Assembly (NCBI GenBank): GCA_963665455.1 | Contig: OY762279.1 | Coordinates: 62,001 to 126,000, forward strand | From: VXNE01 sp963665455 | GTDB taxonomy: Bacteria > Pseudomonadota > Gammaproteobacteria > Pseudomonadales > Azotimanducaceae | Reading direction: 5' to 3' | DNA: 64,000 nucleotides | In this document: positions 7,957 through 16,460 of the stretch, piece by piece | Layout: each line of letters starts with the position of its first letter | Numbering within the stretch: position 1 is the first letter of the stretch | Made by a program: the position numbers and the translations under genes | Notes under the pieces: generated by a model | Databases searched by the model: none | What the model saw: the letters and a program-made list of their open reading frames with translations, nothing else | Told to the model about the DNA's origin: nothing

Positions 7957-8208
7957 ATGAACGCCACCCTCTCGATCACCGCCAAGGGACAGATCACGCT
8001 CCGCAAGGAGATTCTCGCGCACCTCGGCGCGAGGCCGGGTGATCGGCTGGTCGTCGAAATGCTTAAGGGCGGTCGGCTGCAGATCCAACCCAAGCGTGGG
8101 AAGCCTGCGGAGTCCATCGTCGGGCTGCTGGCTAGACCGGATCGAAAACGTCTCTCGATCGGGGAAATCAGGGACGAGTCCACGGCCGGTTGGGCGGGCG
8201 AGCGTTGA
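7957..8208 (+). CDS. AbrB/MazE-type antitoxin (SpoVT-AbrB fold)
   Basis: The 83-residue product starts with the swapped-hairpin DNA-binding motif MNATLSITAKGQITLRKEIL, followed by LGARPGDRLVVEMLKGGRLQI, which is typical of VapB/MazE antitoxins. The C-terminal tail (KRLSIGEIRDESTAGW) is the part that usually wraps the toxin. The ATG at 7957 is chosen over an upstream start because the fold begins here. The gene overlaps the PIN toxin gene by TTGA coupling. It should bind its own promoter and neutralise the toxin. Because the toxin is disrupted, the antitoxin may now be an orphan that could still protect against related toxins. Confidence 0.88.
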   Translation: MNATLSITAKGQITLRKEILAHLGARPGDRLVVEMLKGGRLQIQPKRGKPAESIVGLLARPDRKRLSIGEIRDESTAGWAGER

Positions 8209-8772
8209 GGATCACTGCCGACACGAACCTCCTGCTGCGCACGGTCCTGCAAGACGACGAACGACAGTCGGCCTTGGCGGATGCCGTGTTGGAAGCGGCG
8301 ACGGTGATCGCCGTTCCGTCGCCGGTTTTCTGCGAATTCGCGTGGGTGTTGCGTCGGGGATACGGCTATCCGAACAACTAGGGAACCTCTGAACAAGTCC
8401 GTCCATGGACTTGTTCAGGTCGCAAGCCAAAAGCGCGGTTTCGGCTTGCTCCACAGATTCAATGGCTTACGCCATCGAATCTGGCGGCACATCCCTGTGC
8501 CGCACTAGGAAAGGTCTTAATCAGACCTTCCCTAGATCGCTCAGGCCATCAAGGCGATCTGCGACCTCGAAGCCGTCGTTACCGACCAGGCTGCCGTCGA
8601 CCTAGGCCTCGCGGTCCTGTTGGCCGGGGGCGACTTCGCCGATGGCGTGATTGCGGAGCACGGCCGTGCACTCGGAGGCGGCACGTTCGCAAGCTTCGAC
8701 GAGGACGCCGTCAGCCTGCTCACCGCCCAAGGGGTCCCCGCAGACGGTCCCGCGGGTATGGCTGTCGATTGA
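8205..8772 (+). pseudogene. PIN-domain toxin (VapC family) interrupted by a hairpin-rich insertion
   Basis: The gene starts at a TTG overlapping the antitoxin stop and reads the PIN N-terminus with the first acidic residue in TADTNLLLR, then SPVFCEFAWVLRRGYGYPNN, before a TAG at 8379-8381. The missing C-terminal half resumes in frame at 8536 (IAQAIKAICDLEAVVTDQA, then GGDFADGVIAEHGRALGGG and TFASFDEDAVSLL) and ends at 8772. The two halves together give the normal family length with the catalytic D/E positions intact. About 154 inserted bases separate them. Removing the insertion would still leave one TAG codon at the junction, so a point mutation or an earlier stop is also needed to explain its state. 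Confidence 0.85.
8378..8535. mobile_element. 150-bp MITE-like element of five hairpins, flanked by CTAG
   Basis: The element starts GGGAACCTCTGA and ends TCAGACCTTCCC; these ends form inverted repeats with two mismatches. CTAG is present at 8378-8381 and 8532-8535 and may be a target duplication. Inside are five successive stem-loops: GAACAAGTCC/GGACTTGTTC (8391-8416), GCAAGCC/GGCTTGC (8422-8449), an ATGGC stem around 8456-8481, CGGCACA/TGTGCCG (8485-8502) and AAGGTCT/AGACCTT (8511-8529). There is no coding capacity. IS5-family transposases are known to target YTAR sequences, so a non-autonomous relative is the best guess. Confidence 0.75.
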
Positions 8773-8831
8773 AACCTACTCCTCGTCAACGTGTGTTCTG
8801 GCCCATGTCGATGGCATCGGCACTTCACTCC

Positions 8832-8864
8832 AACGTGTCGATTCAATAGGAATATCGACACGTT
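8832..8864. terminator. Hairpin after the interrupted toxin gene
   Basis: AACGTGTCGAT (8832-8842) pairs perfectly over 11 bases with ATCGACACGTT (8854-8864) around an 11-base A/T-rich loop. It sits 60 bases after the toxin stop. No long T-run follows, so it could be a weak terminator or a protein-binding palindrome. Confidence 0.4.
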
Positions 8865-8971
8865 TGACCGCAGCAAGCAGATGGGCCGGAGCACATCAAC
8901 GACGGCGCTGCGCAAGCGCCTCGGGCGGGACGGGAAGTAGTGCGTCCTGCTTTCCAGTAGGCGCTCTCGGG

Positions 8972-9778
8972 CTAGTCAGGCGGGTACTCGTTGAACATCG
9001 ATGTCCGGCCGCCGTCGACGACCAGGTCGTGCGAGTTCACGAACCGGCCCTCTTCGCTCGCGAGATAGAGCGCGGCGGCGGCGATGTCGCGGTCGAGCCC
9101 GGACACCTTCAGCGGATTCGCGCGCGCCAGGTTGCGTTGCAGCTTCGCGAGCTTGCGGGCGTTCTCCTCGTCGGGCAGCGTGTTGGCGCGCTCGGACCCG
9201 CCCCAGAAGATGGGCGTCGCGATCGCCCCGGGCGAGATCACGTTGACGCGAATGCCGCGCGGCCCGAGTTCGACCCCGGCCAGCTTCGAGTAGTGCGTCA
9301 GCGCGGCCTTCACGGCGGAGTAGAGGATGTTCCCCTGTAGATGGCGCAGGGCGGCCACGCTGGAGTTGTTGATGATCGAGCCGCCACCACTCGCGAGCAT
9401 GTGGGGGATGGCCAGGCGCATGCCGAGCACGCAGCTCGTGAAGAGCAGGCGGAAGCCGTAGTCGACGTTCGCGGCGGTGATGTCCTCGACGGTGCCCGCC
9501 GTGGGTCCCCCGGCGTTGTTGAACAGGACGTCGAGCCGGCCGAAGCGGTCGGCCGTGTCGTCGATGACGCGCCGGATGTCCTCCTCGATCATGACGTCCT
9601 GGCGCTGGTAGGTGACCCGCTCGCCGAGCCGGTTCGCCAGGGCTTCGCCCTTCTCCTCGGAACGGCCGGCGATGACGACCCGGGCGCCTTCGGCGGCGAA
9701 CAGCTCGGCCGTCGCCGCGCCGATGCCGCTCGTGCCGCCGGTGATGATCGCGACCTTGTCCTGTAGACGGTTGCCCAT
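8972..9778 (-). CDS. SDR-family NAD(P)-dependent oxidoreductase
   Basis: A 268-residue classical short-chain dehydrogenase. It shows the dinucleotide motif TGGTSGIG near residue 14, NNAG at about residue 88, the catalytic Ser region INNSSVAA, the YSAVK catalytic Tyr/Lys pair and the PG motif in NVISPGAIATP. The C-terminal HDLVVDGGRTSM is also typical. In the common GxxxGxG motif the spacing is normal, so it should bind NAD(P)H. The substrate cannot be inferred; the family covers many alcohols and ketones. A ribosome site (AAGGAG) precedes the ATG, and a TATAGT sequence about 30 bases upstream could be its -10 element. Confidence 0.93.
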   Translation of the reverse strand: MGNRLQDKVAIITGGTSGIGAATAELFAAEGARVVIAGRSEEKGEALANRLGERVTYQRQDVMIEEDIRRVIDDTADRFGRLDVLFNNAGGPTAGTVEDITAANVDYGFRLLFTSCVLGMRLAIPHMLASGGGSIINNSSVAALRHLQGNILYSAVKAALTHYSKLAGVELGPRGIRVNVISPGAIATPIFWGGSERANTLPDEENARKLAKLQRNLARANPLKVSGLDRDIAAAALYLASEEGRFVNSHDLVVDGGRTSMFNEYPPD

Positions 9779-9843
9779 GGATGCTCCTTGCTATAGGTGG
9801 AGGGCGGGCCGCGGACTATAGCGCGGCCGTGGCGGTGCCCGAT

Positions 9844-11538
9844 TCAGAAACCGACCGCACGCCCCGCTCCACGGGGGTCCGAGACCCCGAGCAGGTCGCC
9901 GTCTTTTCGCATCACCGAGTTCGCGTCCCCGATGCCACGGCCCCAGCGGATGGTGTCGATGTTCTGGTGCCCCATCGCCTCGAGGGTGGCGAGGGTGTCG
10001 GGAGAAAAGCCGAACGGCTCCACCAGCACGCGGTCGGGACGCCATTGGTGGTGGAAGCGAGGCTTGCCGACGGCGTCCGCGAGGTCCATGCCGTGGTCGA
10101 TGATGTTCATCACCACTTGCAGGACCGTCGTTATGATCGTGCTCCCGCCTGGAGAGCCCGTGACCAGCACCGGTTCGCCGTCGCGCAGCACGATGGTGGG
10201 GGTCATCGAACTCAGCATGCGCTTGCCCGGCGCGATGGCGTTCGCCTCGTCCCCAAGCAGCCCGAAGCTGTTCGGGGTGTTCGGCTTGATGGAGAAGTCG
10301 TCCATCTCGTTGTTGAGCAGGAAGCCGGCGCCGGGAACGACGATCTTGCTGCCGTAGCTCAGGTTGAGGGTCGTCGTGTAGGCGACCGCGTTGCCCGCGG
10401 CGTCCATGACGGAGACGTGGGTGGTGTCGGGCGACTCGTCCGGGATCGCGCCCGCGCCGACCTCCTCGGAGAGCGAGGCGCGCGCTGGGTCGAAATCCGC
10501 GAAACGGCGTGCCGCGTAGGGCTTGCCGATCAAGGTGCCCACGGGCGTGGGATAGAAGTCCATGTCGCCGAGGTGTTCGGCCCGGTCCGCGTATGCGCGC
10601 CGTTCGGCTTCGATCATGCGGTGCATGGCGGCGGCGCTGCCGTAGCCGAAGCCCCGGATGTCGTGGGGCTCCAGCATGTTCAGCATGTGCACGAGCAGGA
10701 CGCCGCCGGAAGAGGGAGGCGGCATGGAGACGATTTCGTGACCGCGATAGGTGCCGCGGATGGGCTCGCGCCACACCGATTCGTACGCGGCCAGATCCCT
10801 AAGGCTGATCAGCCCCCCGCCGCGTTCCATCTCGGTGACCAGGAGTTCGGCGGTCTTCCCTTGGTAGAACCCGTCCCGGCCCTGCTCCCTGACGCGCTCG
10901 AGGGTGGCGGCGAGGTCCTCCTGCACGAAATGCTCGCCGGCGGTAAGTGGCGAGCCGTCGCGCTTTGCGAACAAGGCCCGGCTCGCCTGGTGGCGTTCGA
11001 GGCGCGGCAGGTGCCGACGAAACTGCGCGGCCAGGTCGTCGTCCAGCGAGAAGCCCTCCCGGGCCAGGGCGATGGCGGGGTTGATGACGTCGGCGCGTTC
11101 AAGGTTGCCGTACCGCTCGTGGACATCGAGGAGCCCCGCCACTGTGCCGGGTACGCCAACGGCCAGGTGCGAGTCCGTCGAGAGCCCCTTGATCGGGTTG
11201 CCGGCGTCGTCCAGGAACATGTCGCGGTGGGCCGCGGCCGGTGCCCGTTCGCGATGATCGTTGGTGACCAGCGTCCCGTCGGCCAGCCGAATCACCATGA
11301 AGCCGCCCCCACCGATATTGCCGGCGGACGGATACGTCACGGCGAGTGCAAACCCCGTCGCGACGGCCGCGTCGATGGCGTTGCCGCCCCGCCGCAGCAC
11401 ATCGGCACCGACCTGCGAGGCCAGGGCGGAGCGGGACGCCACCATGCCGGCCTTGCCGCGGGCCTCTGCGGGACTGGCGGCCTCGAGGGTCGTGACGGTC
11501 AGCGTCGAGGCAATGCAGGCAAGCGCGAGGTGGCGCAT
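9844..11538 (-). CDS. ggt: Gamma-glutamyltransferase
   Basis: The 564-residue proenzyme begins with a signal-like hydrophobic segment and should act in the periplasm, cleaving glutathione and other gamma-glutamyl compounds. It has the GGNAIDAAVATGFALAV and GNIGGGGFMVI motifs of the large subunit. The autocleavage site lies at Thr372 within DTTHVSVMDAAGN; this Thr becomes the N-terminal nucleophile of the small subunit. The substrate-binding SSMTPTI and GSPGGSTIITTV follow at the expected spacing. The organisation and length match bacterial GGT. It is divergent from the two-headed hydrolase gene, with about 90 bases between the preferred starts. Confidence 0.95.
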   Translation of the reverse strand: MRHLALACIASTLTVTTLEAASPAEARGKAGMVASRSALASQVGADVLRRGGNAIDAAVATGFALAVTYPSAGNIGGGGFMVIRLADGTLVTNDHRERAPAAAHRDMFLDDAGNPIKGLSTDSHLAVGVPGTVAGLLDVHERYGNLERADVINPAIALAREGFSLDDDLAAQFRRHLPRLERHQASRALFAKRDGSPLTAGEHFVQEDLAATLERVREQGRDGFYQGKTAELLVTEMERGGGLISLRDLAAYESVWREPIRGTYRGHEIVSMPPPSSGGVLLVHMLNMLEPHDIRGFGYGSAAAMHRMIEAERRAYADRAEHLGDMDFYPTPVGTLIGKPYAARRFADFDPARASLSEEVGAGAIPDESPDTTHVSVMDAAGNAVAYTTTLNLSYGSKIVVPGAGFLLNNEMDDFSIKPNTPNSFGLLGDEANAIAPGKRMLSSMTPTIVLRDGEPVLVTGSPGGSTIITTVLQVVMNIIDHGMDLADAVGKPRFHHQWRPDRVLVEPFGFSPDTLATLEAMGHQNIDTIRWGRGIGDANSVMRKDGDLLGVSDPRGAGRAVGF

Positions 11539-11631
11539 CGGGTCTCCGGATCGGGGGCCGCGCGATTATAGACGTGTGGCTCCGCGGCGAAGATGCTAGT
11601 TTCCCGTCTGCGTGTGCAGGGTCGGGGGATC

Positions 11632-13551
11632 GTGAATTCTGACGTCGGGCGATGCGGGCGCGGAGCGGTGGCGCGGGGGGTGGCCGTGTTCCTGGGCCTC
11701 CTTCTGTGGGTTCAGGGAGGCGCCGTGACGCTGGCGCAGGAACGCGGCCCCGACCAGGCGGAAGCGCGGGAGATCTCCCAGGCCTTGGCGGAGTTCCGCG
11801 AGCAGACCCGGATCCTGGCTGCGCGAGCCGAGAGCGCGATCGCACAGGCGGGCATCGAAGTCCGGCGCGACATCGCCTACGGGTTGATCGACGGTGTGGA
11901 CCCCGAACGCCTGAGCCTTGACCTCTATCTTCCGGGTCCGGACCATCCGCGCCCGGCGCGTGCGCCGATGGTGCTCTACCTGCACGGCGGGGGCTGGATG
12001 GCGGGGAGCAAGGCGCAGTCCTTCGGGCAGCCGCTCGTTTTCGTGCCGGAAGGGTTCGTCTTCGCTTCCGCGAACTACCGGTTGCGCCCCGAGGCGACCG
12101 TGGCGGAGATGGCGCAGAGCGCCGCGGACGCCGTGGGCTGGCTCGTGCGGCATGCGGGAGAGTTCGGCGGCGATCCGCACCGCATCTTCCTCATCGGCCA
12201 CTCGGCGGGGGCACATCTGGTGTCGCTGCTCGGCACGAACGCCGCGTTCCTCGAGAACGCGGGCGTGCCCCCGGCTTCCGTGCGCGGGGTGATATCGCTC
12301 GACACCGCCGTGTACGACCTGCCAGGACTTCTCGCTGGCACGGCGGGGTCGATACACCGGATGGTCTTTGGCGCGGGCCGGGACCTGCAGGAAGAGGTCT
12401 CACCGTGGCATCACGTGCGTTACGGCGAGCCCCGGCGAGCGTTCCTGATCTTCTACTCGGATGGGCGTCCCGAGGGCCTAACCCAGGCGATCCCGTTCGC
12501 CCAGCGGTTGCGGGATGCCGGCCACCTAGCCACCGTCGTCGAGGCTGTCGGCCACGACCACGGGCAGGTGAACAACCTGCTCGGCACGGAGGGGGACGTG
12601 CCGACGGCGCAGATTGTCGACTTCGTCGGGCGGCATGCGGGAGCATCGGACTACCGGGAAGCGATCCTGGATACCGAACTGGTGCCGAGTCCACTGGAAT
12701 ACAGCGTGCTGCGCCCCGGCGCGGGCGTGTCGTCCGAGCGGGCCGATGGAGCGTTGCCGATCCTGCTTCTCCTGCACGGAGGCGGTGGCAACCGCGGTCA
12801 GCTAGCACAGTGGCGCGGCCTGTTCGAACGGGCGTGGCGCTCCGGCGTATTACCGCCGATGGTGGTGGCGACGCCGTCGGCGACCGCGCTGAGCTACTAC
12901 ATGGACTTCCACGACGGGTCGGAGCGTTGGACCACGTTCCTCGCTGGGGAGTTCCCGCGCGTGGTTGCCGAGCGCCATGGAGGCGACGCGGAGCGGGTCG
13001 CCATCGCCGGATACTCGATGGGCGGCGTGGGTGCCCTACGCGTCTCCTTCCGGCATCCGGAGGCGTTCGTGGCCGTCGCCGGCATGGCTGCGGGTATCGA
13101 ACCGGCGCTTACGTTCGACGAGCTTCCCAAATGGTACGAGCCATGGAAGCAGCCACGCCTCGGCGACCGCTTCGGAACACCGGTGGACCCGGCCTTTTGG
13201 GCCGCCAACAACCCCGCGAGCATCGCCGCCGCCGATCCGGACCGGCTGCGCGATAGCGGCCTCGCCATCTTCGTCGAGTGCGGGGACGAGGACCAATTCC
13301 ACAACCACGTCAGCAACGAGTTCCTGCACCGCGTGTTGAGCGACCATGGTATTCCGCACGAGTACCGCCTCGTGCTCGGCGAGGGGCATGTGCCGGTGGC
13401 GCCCGAGCGCCTGCTCGCGGCGTTCGAGTTCCTTGGCAGGGCTATTCGCGGGGAAGGGCAGGCGAAGGCCGCGGCGCGGGCCCAGTTCGACGCCTTGGTG
13501 GCACCCATGCAGGGGTGGGGCCCCGGCGCGGGGGATCGGGACGAGCCATGA
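11632..13551 (+). CDS. Secreted two-domain alpha/beta hydrolase (tandem esterase fusion)
   Basis: The roughly 640-residue product has a signal-like segment (VAVFLGLLLWVQGGAVTLAQ) and then two distinct hydrolase domains. The first has the esterase/lipase oxyanion motif LYLHGGGW and nucleophile elbow GHSAGAH, with a possible catalytic His in VGHDHGQ. The second has LLLHGGGGNRG, elbow GYSMGGVG and a late GEGHVP His, as in esterase-D or feruloyl-esterase-like proteins. The preferred GTG at 11632 has a G-rich ribosome site; an ATG at 11593 would add 13 residues. Domain order suggests two active sites in one polypeptide. It ends in an ATGA overlap with the next gene. Substrates are unknown. Confidence 0.85.
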   Translation: MNSDVGRCGRGAVARGVAVFLGLLLWVQGGAVTLAQERGPDQAEAREISQALAEFREQTRILAARAESAIAQAGIEVRRDIAYGLIDGVDPERLSLDLYLPGPDHPRPARAPMVLYLHGGGWMAGSKAQSFGQPLVFVPEGFVFASANYRLRPEATVAEMAQSAADAVGWLVRHAGEFGGDPHRIFLIGHSAGAHLVSLLGTNAAFLENAGVPPASVRGVISLDTAVYDLPGLLAGTAGSIHRMVFGAGRDLQEEVSPWHHVRYGEPRRAFLIFYSDGRPEGLTQAIPFAQRLRDAGHLATVVEAVGHDHGQVNNLLGTEGDVPTAQIVDFVGRHAGASDYREAILDTELVPSPLEYSVLRPGAGVSSERADGALPILLLLHGGGGNRGQLAQWRGLFERAWRSGVLPPMVVATPSATALSYYMDFHDGSERWTTFLAGEFPRVVAERHGGDAERVAIAGYSMGGVGALRVSFRHPEAFVAVAGMAAGIEPALTFDELPKWYEPWKQPRLGDRFGTPVDPAFWAANNPASIAAADPDRLRDSGLAIFVECGDEDQFHNHVSNEFLHRVLSDHGIPHEYRLVLGEGHVPVAPERLLAAFEFLGRAIRGEGQAKAAARAQFDALVAPMQGWGPGAGDRDEP

Positions 13552-14774
13552 GCGCGCGGCCACCGACCCCGACGGCGCTCCGGCGCATCGCCCTGGCGCA
13601 CCAGGGCCTGCTGGGCGCCCGGCGCTTGGGCGGTGGGCTCGCCGGGATGCGCAAGACCCTCGATCGGATCGGCTACGTCCAGATCGACACGATCTCCGTC
13701 GTCGCCCGCGCGCACCACCATACGTTCTGGTCCCGGGTCTCCGGCTACCGGGATGAGCAGATCAACCGGCTCATCCGCCGCGGCGAAGCCTTCGAGTATT
13801 GGGCGCACGCCGCGGCCTTCCTGCCGATGCGGCACTACCGCTTCGCGTTGCCGGTCATGAACGCCTACCGGCGCGGCGAGGAGAGGTGGGTGCGCTCCCG
13901 CGACGGAAAGCTCATGCGGGCGGTGCTGGACCGGATCCGGGAGGAGGGGCCGCTCAGGGTGCGCGACTTCGAAACGCCGCCGCGCGAGGGTGCCCAAGCC
14001 TGGTGGAACTGGAAGCCCGCCAAGGGCGCGCTGGAGCAGTTGTTCATGCAGGGCGACCTGATGAGCGTCGGCCGCGAGGGCCTGGAGAAGATCTACGACC
14101 TGCCCGAGCGCGTGCTGCCCCGGGACGTGGTGACGGTCGAACCCGCGATCCCGGAACTCGCGGAGCACCTGGTCGAAATCACGCTCCGCGCGCATGGCTT
14201 CGCGGCGGCCCGCACCTTCACCTACGGCATCCGCTATGGCGGGGCGCGCAGCAAGGAGACCCGGGCGGCGGTTCGGGACGTGCTCGAGCGGGGTCTGCGC
14301 AGTGGGGAGCTAACGAGCGTCGACACCGGGGGCCGCCAACGCTTCTTCGGCCGCACCGACGACCTTGCCCGCCGACCTGGCAAGCCGGCCGGCGTGGTCC
14401 GCATCCTCTCGCCGTTCGACAACAGCGTTATCCACCGGGACCGCGCTCGGGAGATCTTCGACTTCGACTTCCAATTCGAGTGCTACGTCACCGAAGCGAA
14501 GCGGCGCTGGGGGTATTACTGCCTGGCGATCCTGTTCGGCGACACCTTCGTTGGGCGCATGGACTGCAAGGCGCACCGGGACGCGGGGCGCTTCGAGATC
14601 AAGCATCTGTATGTGGAGAAGCCCCTGGACGAGGCCTTCGACGCGGCGTTCTCGGCCGCCGTGTGGGATTATGCGCGCCTCACCGGTTGTGACGATGTCC
14701 AAGTGTCGGCCGTCACCCCCGCGCGCGACAAACCGAGGATTGAGCGATGCCTTATGCACACCCCGAGTACCTGA
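13548..14774 (+). CDS. YcaQ/AlkZ-like winged-helix DNA glycosylase
   Basis: The 408-residue product matches the HTH_42 (YcaQ/AlkZ) family. Members unhook DNA interstrand crosslinks or excise bulky alkylated bases. The N-terminal region carries LDRIGYVQIDTISVVARAHH, which contains the family QxD-type catalytic motif (VQID), and then HTFWSRV and the FEYWAHAAAFLP segment. The C-terminal part has RVVRILSPFDNSVIHRD-like sequence (here VVRILSPFDNSVIHRD) and KRRWGYYCLAILFGD, the conserved end of the family. The ATG overlaps the previous stop (ATGA). The last 28 bases overlap the sulfurtransferase gene, so all three genes are probably co-transcribed. Confidence 0.88.
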   Translation: MSARPPTPTALRRIALAHQGLLGARRLGGGLAGMRKTLDRIGYVQIDTISVVARAHHHTFWSRVSGYRDEQINRLIRRGEAFEYWAHAAAFLPMRHYRFALPVMNAYRRGEERWVRSRDGKLMRAVLDRIREEGPLRVRDFETPPREGAQAWWNWKPAKGALEQLFMQGDLMSVGREGLEKIYDLPERVLPRDVVTVEPAIPELAEHLVEITLRAHGFAAARTFTYGIRYGGARSKETRAAVRDVLERGLRSGELTSVDTGGRQRFFGRTDDLARRPGKPAGVVRILSPFDNSVIHRDRAREIFDFDFQFECYVTEAKRRWGYYCLAILFGDTFVGRMDCKAHRDAGRFEIKHLYVEKPLDEAFDAAFSAAVWDYARLTGCDDVQVSAVTPARDKPRIERCLMHTPST

Positions 14775-15613
14775 TCGAGCCGTCGGAACTCGCCGCGGAT
14801 CTCGACAATGCGAACCGGCGCATTCTGGACGCCACCGTGTTCCTCGGGCGCGCGCCGAGCGGCGGGTACCGGGCGGAGTCCGGGCTCGCCAGGTATCGGG
14901 AAGGGCATATTCCCGGGGCTGCCTTTCTCGACCTGATTGAGGCGGCGTCGGACACCTCGACCGGTCTCGGCTTCACGCTACCGCCCGCGGCGCAGCTCGA
15001 GGATTTGTTCGGGCGCCTCGGCGTCTCCGACGACACCGAGGTCGTGCTCTACAGCACCGGCCACGTGATGTGGGCCACGCGGGCTTGGTGGCTTTTCCAC
15101 TATTGCGGACATCGGCGCGCGCGGGTCCTGAACGGTGGATTCGAGGCGTGGAACGCCGGTGGCTACCCCGTCTCGACCGAGGAGCCGCGTCACGAGGCGG
15201 GGACGTTCGGGGCGGCGCCCCGGCCGGAGTTGTTCGCGGACAAGGACGCCGTGCTGGCCGCGATCGGCGATGCCGGGGTCTGCACCGTGAACGCCCTCTC
15301 GCCGGACGTGCACTCGGGCGAGTCGGACCTTTCGTACGGAAGGAGGGGACACATCGCGGGCAGCGTCAATGTCTTCTACGACGATCTACTCGAGGGCGGG
15401 AGTTTCAAGGACGTGGAGGGTCTGCGTACCGCGCTCGAAGCGAAGGGGCTCCTCTCCGCGCCCCGGGTGATTTCATACTGCGGCGGCGGCATCTCGGCCA
15501 CCATCGACGCCTTCGCGTGCCTGCTCGCGGGCCAGGAACAGGTGGCGGTCTACGACGGCTCGATGTCCGAGTGGGTGCGGGACGAATCGTTGCCAATGGA
15601 GACAGGGGCCTAG
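14747..15613 (+). CDS. Thiosulfate/3-mercaptopyruvate sulfurtransferase (two rhodanese domains)
   Basis: A 288-residue tandem rhodanese protein. The N-terminal domain lacks a catalytic Cys and has the SGLARYREGHIPGAAFLDL signature. The C-terminal domain has RRGHIAGSVNVFYDDLL and the active loop with Cys245 in SYCGGGISAT. A CGGGIS-type loop is commoner in bacterial thiosulfate sulfurtransferases than the CGSGVT loop of mercaptopyruvate enzymes. It transfers sulfane sulfur to thiophilic acceptors. Its first 28 bases lie inside the glycosylase gene. The N-terminal domain also preserves VLYSTGHVMWATRAWWLF, a conserved structural element. Confidence 0.92.
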   Translation: MPYAHPEYLIEPSELAADLDNANRRILDATVFLGRAPSGGYRAESGLARYREGHIPGAAFLDLIEAASDTSTGLGFTLPPAAQLEDLFGRLGVSDDTEVVLYSTGHVMWATRAWWLFHYCGHRRARVLNGGFEAWNAGGYPVSTEEPRHEAGTFGAAPRPELFADKDAVLAAIGDAGVCTVNALSPDVHSGESDLSYGRRGHIAGSVNVFYDDLLEGGSFKDVEGLRTALEAKGLLSAPRVISYCGGGISATIDAFACLLAGQEQVAVYDGSMSEWVRDESLPMETGA

Positions 15614-15772
15614 CTAGTAGCGGTCGCTTGCGGCGATGTCGCACAGCATTCAGGGGGTGGGGAGGGCCATAGGAGAGGGCAAAGTCGCACACGTGCATCA
15701 GCGATTTCGACTTTCGAGATCGAGGTTGGCTCCACCACAATTCTCGAAACGCATCCGTCGAGAGCGGAGTCC

Positions 15773-15958
15773 ATGCCACACGAAAATCAACGAGCGAACG
15801 AGGAGCTGCGCAAGTTGCGATTGGAAGGCGACAAGCTTGAGGCCGAGGTGGGCCGCATCCGGTTGATGAACGGTTTGGACGTCATTAAGCTCGGCGTGAT
15901 GATGTTCGGTGCCGCCGTGGCGGCGTTGACGGCGGCCAACGCCCTCGGATGGCTATAG
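15773..15958 (+). CDS. Small single-pass membrane protein with N-terminal coiled coil
   Basis: A 61-residue product. Residues 1-33 are charged and helical (EELRKLRLEGDKLEAEVGRI) with heptad-like hydrophobic spacing, and residues 38-60 form one transmembrane segment (IKLGVMMFGAAVAALTAANA). I do not recognise the family. A second small membrane gene starts 10 bases after its stop, so they probably act together. The architecture resembles small phage-like or stress-membrane proteins, but nothing specific can be claimed. Confidence 0.6.
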   Translation: MPHENQRANEELRKLRLEGDKLEAEVGRIRLMNGLDVIKLGVMMFGAAVAALTAANALGWL

Positions 15959-15968
15959 GAACTGGGCG

Positions 15969-16103
15969 ATGATCAAAAGACACGAAGTGTTGTCGAGCGG
16001 CATGAAGGTGGACCGGCAGTGGTGGTTGGGTACGAAGCTCGTTGCCATGGTTGTGGTGGTGCTCGTGGCGGCCTACTTCACGGCCATGGCCCTCGTGGCG
16101 TAG
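15969..16103 (+). CDS. Very small membrane protein downstream of the coiled-coil protein
   Basis: A 44-residue open frame starts at an ATG 10 bases after the previous stop. Residues 1-20 are mixed polar (MIKRHEVLSSGMKVDRQWW), and residues 22-43 are a hydrophobic helix (TKLVAMVVVVLVAAYFTAMA). The upstream sequence is GGAACTGGGCG, a modest ribosome site. No family is recognised. Its pairing with the preceding gene is the best support that it is real. Confidence 0.45.
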   Translation: MIKRHEVLSSGMKVDRQWWLGTKLVAMVVVVLVAAYFTAMALVA

Positions 16104-16460
16104 GCGCGGCTCCTTGCTGCTCTCTTTTCGGCCTCCAAGCGCTAACCCGCATTTCTCACCAAGTCGCTTGTGCATGGACCGCAAGTCCTTGGTCCATTCG
16201 GGTTCATCGTCGATCTCAAGCTCGGTGGCCGGATGCAGAGCGCTGGCCGCGCCCTCGCCGGTCTTTTCGCCCCGTGCGCGCACATGCTCCCTCAAACTTA
16301 GGCCCCACTAGGCTTTCGGTCGGCGAGCGCGACGCAAAGCGTCGTGCGCACGGAGCGAAAATCCTCGGCGATCATCACGGCCCGTGGTGAGAAGTGCGGG
16401 CTAAGCCGCCGCTCGGCGACGCCGGTGCGGTTCGCATCGGGGCATCGCCAACCGCCGGGG
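16104..16460. other. Intergenic stretch without a convincing gene
   Basis: About 360 bases lie between the tiny membrane gene and the histidine phosphatase. Open frames on both strands are short, overlap each other and lack family similarity. A short hairpin GACGC-AAA-GCGTC is present near 16330-16342. It may be a decayed gene region. Confidence 0.35.

Noticed and set aside
15885..16295. A minus-strand frame over the small membrane genes
   Set aside because: It has a short plausible stretch but is His/Arg-rich and lacks a ribosome site. The plus-strand pair is better supported.
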